Shown piece after piece: positions 4,811 to 6,504 of a stretch of DNA of 6,504 nucleotides. This DNA comes from Thermoproteota archaeon (lineage in GTDB: Archaea > Thermoproteota > Thermoprotei_A > Sulfolobales > Pyrodictiaceae), in assembly GCA_013153105.1 (NCBI GenBank), contig JAADFC010000099.1, forward strand, positions 1 to 6,504, read 5' to 3'. The position numbers and the translations under genes were made by a program. The notes beneath the pieces are model-generated. The model was given only the letters and a program-made list of their open reading frames with translations, did no database searches and was not told where the DNA came from. The stretch's first letter is position 1, and every line of letters begins with the position of its first letter.

Positions 4811-6003
4811 CCCCGCTTAACCATCCGGCTGGGCCGGTAAACCGCGGCGGCCGCGGCCAGCGCAGCAGCGGCGGCGACTGCAAGGGCGGCAGTGTAGACC
4901 GCGGCGGCCCCCGCGTCGCCGAGGGCGTAGCTCTTTATAGCCATGACAGTGTAGGTGTAGGGGATGAGGTAGAGTGGAACCCTCACAGTTAGAGGCAGGT
5001 TCTCGAAGTCCACGAAGAGGGAGGCGAAGAACACCATAGTGGCGGTCGCCGTTATAAGGCTCGTGACGAGCGTAGCGGTACGCTGCCCCGGCAGTAGCAT
5101 TGTAGCTAGTATAGTCAGCGCGGCGGTCGCAAAGACGGCCAGCATAGTCTCGACAGCATGGAGAGCTACAAGCCCCGCATCAAGCCCGCCTGGGGAGAGG
5201 CCGCTGTACACGAGCGCCGCCAGGGTGTCAACCGCACCCGCCAGAGCCACGGCGGCCAAGGAGCCCAACGCCTTGCCCACAACAAACTCGCCGCCACGTA
5301 TCGGCGTCACCGCTATCAGCTCACCGGTACCACTCTCCCGCTCTCTAGCCACCGAGTCTGCAACAGCTATCGCAGCAGGGTTCAACACAAAGAACACAGC
5401 GAAGGCAAGGAACCTGGCGAGCTGCACCCTAGCTTCAACACCCTCACCCACAACCCCGCCCCCAACGGTTACAGACTCCGTAGCAAGCCTAAGGGGGTTG
5501 AGCACATTCTCAGCCTCCACACGCAGCCCGGCGAGGCCAGCGAGACGCTCAACCCGCTGCACCGCGAGGCTATGGGAGAACTCCCCGGCAACCCTGGAGA
5601 CCACTGACTCCAGCTGCGCGGCCGCACTGCTCCCAACAAGCTTGTAGACACGGACAACCACGGGCCTATCTATACTGGAGGCGTTCGCCTCAAAGCCCCT
5701 AGGGACAACTATGGTCAGGGTCGCGTTGGGGTATGCGCCGCAGGGCCCCCCCTCGACCAGCCTGACCTCAACCCACCCAAGACTCTCCAGGCTGCGCCTC
5801 ACCGCCTCCGTGAACGCCTCCACGTGGCTGCCCTCATCGCACAGCCTTACCACAACCAGCGCACGCTGCTGGCTAGCAAGCCCAGTCACCAGCAGCCCCA
5901 GCAGGGGGAACAGGAAAGCCGAGACAACCATCAACCCTATACTCTTACGGTCACGCAGGAACTCCAGCGCATCCTTCCACGCTACCACCAGCGCACGCTT
6001 CAA
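4807..6003 (-). CDS. ABC-2 type exporter permease
   Basis: A 398-residue membrane protein of the ABC-2 (NatB/YhaP-like) export family, partner of the ATPase encoded just upstream. Membrane segment 1 spans about 21-43. A large domain predicted outside the membrane follows (45-190), then a cluster of segments at about 194-216, 243-266, 276-304, 308-330, 343-359 and 366-388. The loop RERESGTGELIAVTPIRGGE (220-239) before GK (243-244) is the conserved ABC-2 coupling motif. The outer domain holds the protein's only two cysteines (C55, C88) and two sequons (N93 in NAT, N107 in NAS). Start TTG 6003 overlaps the ATPase stop as TTGA, and GGGTG at 6015-6011 lies 7 nt upstream, so translation is probably coupled. 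The cargo (drug, lipid, Na+ or other) cannot be inferred. Confidence 0.88.
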   Translation of the reverse strand: MKRALVVAWKDALEFLRDRKSIGLMVVSAFLFPLLGLLVTGLASQQRALVVVRLCDEGSHVEAFTEAVRRSLESLGWVEVRLVEGGPCGAYPNATLTIVVPRGFEANASSIDRPVVVRVYKLVGSSAAAQLESVVSRVAGEFSHSLAVQRVERLAGLAGLRVEAENVLNPLRLATESVTVGGGVVGEGVEARVQLARFLAFAVFFVLNPAAIAVADSVARERESGTGELIAVTPIRGGEFVVGKALGSLAAVALAGAVDTLAALVYSGLSPGGLDAGLVALHAVETMLAVFATAALTILATMLLPGQRTATLVTSLITATATMVFFASLFVDFENLPLTVRVPLYLIPYTYTVMAIKSYALGDAGAAAVYTAALAVAAAAALAAAAAVYRPSRMVKRG

Positions 6004-6504
6004 GACCCGCCACCCGCAGTGAAGGCCTTAACGAAGGCCTCTTCGAGGTCCGAGGCGCCGAACCTCCTGACAACCTCGCCGGGCTCGCCCTCAGCCACCA
6101 CCCTCCCCCCGCCCAGCAGTACAACGTAGTCAGCCACACGCTCTATCTCGAGCATATTATGGCCCGTCACCAGGACCGCTCTCCCGGCCCTCGCAGCCTC
6201 CCGTATAAGGCGCCTCACCTGCACAGCCGAGAACACGTCCAACCCCGACGTGGGCTCGTCGAGAACCAGCAGGGGGGACTCGAGGGCCAGGGCGAGGCCC
6301 AGCAGCAGGCGGCGCCTCATACCCTTACTGTACCCCGCAACCCGCCGCCTCAAGTCCACCTCGCTCAGCCCCGTCAGCTCGGCAGCCCTCCTCGCAACCT
6401 CCAGGGCGGCATCCCGGTCGCCCAGGTAGAGCCTGGCGTAGAACACCAGGTGCTCCCACCCGGTAAGCCTCGGATAGACGGCGGTCTCCTCCGGCACGTA
6501 GGCG
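6000..6504 (-). CDS. ABC exporter ATPase subunit, partial (N-terminus off window)
   Basis: The C-terminal 167 residues of a NatA/CcmA-type nucleotide-binding subunit; the Walker A region lies beyond the right edge. Visible, counting from the Val at 6497: YVPEETAVYPRLTG, with Glu at the Q-loop position as is common in this subgroup; signature YSKGM (56-60) in place of LSGGQ; Walker B LLVLDE (76-81) with the catalytic Glu; D-loop SGLD (84-87); and the switch His in VTGHN (H113). All catalytic elements in view are intact. It hydrolyses ATP on the cytoplasmic side to drive the ABC-2 permease whose start overlaps its stop by 4 nt. GTG 6497 is not the real start, since the frame continues to the window edge and conserved sequence precedes it. 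Confidence 0.92.
   Translation of the reverse strand, partial: AYVPEETAVYPRLTGWEHLVFYARLYLGDRDAALEVARRAAELTGLSEVDLRRRVAGYSKGMRRRLLLGLALALESPLLVLDEPTSGLDVFSAVQVRRLIREAARAGRAVLVTGHNMLEIERVADYVVLLGGGRVVAEGEPGEVVRRFGASDLEEAFVKAFTAGGGS

Noticed and set aside
5039..5647. Open frame of 202 codons on the plus strand opposite the permease
   Set aside because: It is Ser/Thr/Ala/Pro-rich and mirrors the permease codons; the minus-strand frame has membrane segments and the ABC-2 motif.

Overview
The window looks like a piece of chromosome from a GC-rich hyperthermophilic archaeon of the Thermoproteota (crenarchaea). A Desulfurococcales or Pyrodictiaceae-type genome is my best guess; this is an inference, not a match. 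Supporting signs are heavy use of AGG and ATA codons beside high third-position GC, GTG and TTG starts, Shine-Dalgarno cores of GGTG or AGGTG placed 7-9 nt before starts, TATA-like boxes about 26 bp from expected transcription starts, very tight gene packing, and the gene content (ThyX, VapBC, FkbM-type methyltransferase, ABC-2 exporter).

Layout, left to right. (1) The 3' end of an unrecognised small gene with a C-terminal CKTC motif (1-186, +). (2) thyX, flavin-dependent thymidylate synthase (258-1286, +), with an unconserved-looking tail that overlaps the 3' end of a small uncharacterised gene on the other strand (1264-1473, -). (3) A divergent promoter region (about 1475-1655) serving that small gene leftwards and a type II toxin-antitoxin pair rightwards: a ribbon-helix-helix antitoxin (1656-1880) and a PIN-domain protein (1920-2441). 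(4) A 429-residue protein on the minus strand (2410-3699) that reads as a very divergent member of the EPSP synthase (AroA) fold whose catalytic residues appear to be lost. (5) A very GC-rich, repeat- and hairpin-bearing intergenic region (3700-3910) and a probable leader (to 4012). (6) An FkbM-like SAM-dependent methyltransferase (4013-4810, +). (7) A translationally coupled ABC exporter operon on the minus strand: ATPase (6504-6000, runs off the window) then ABC-2 permease (6003-4807).

The genes do not form one pathway. The units that clearly work together are the antitoxin/PIN pair and the ABC ATPase/permease pair; thyX supplies dTMP for DNA synthesis on its own. All three convergent gene junctions overlap at their 3' ends (23, 32 and 4 nt), so there is no room for conventional terminators between them.

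The points most worth a second look are the eroded EPSP synthase-like protein, the PIN protein lacking two of the usual four acidic residues, the coding-like reading frame just upstream of the methyltransferase, and the repeated A-B sequence module at 3742-3857. No tRNA, rRNA, CRISPR array, insertion sequence or origin was seen.
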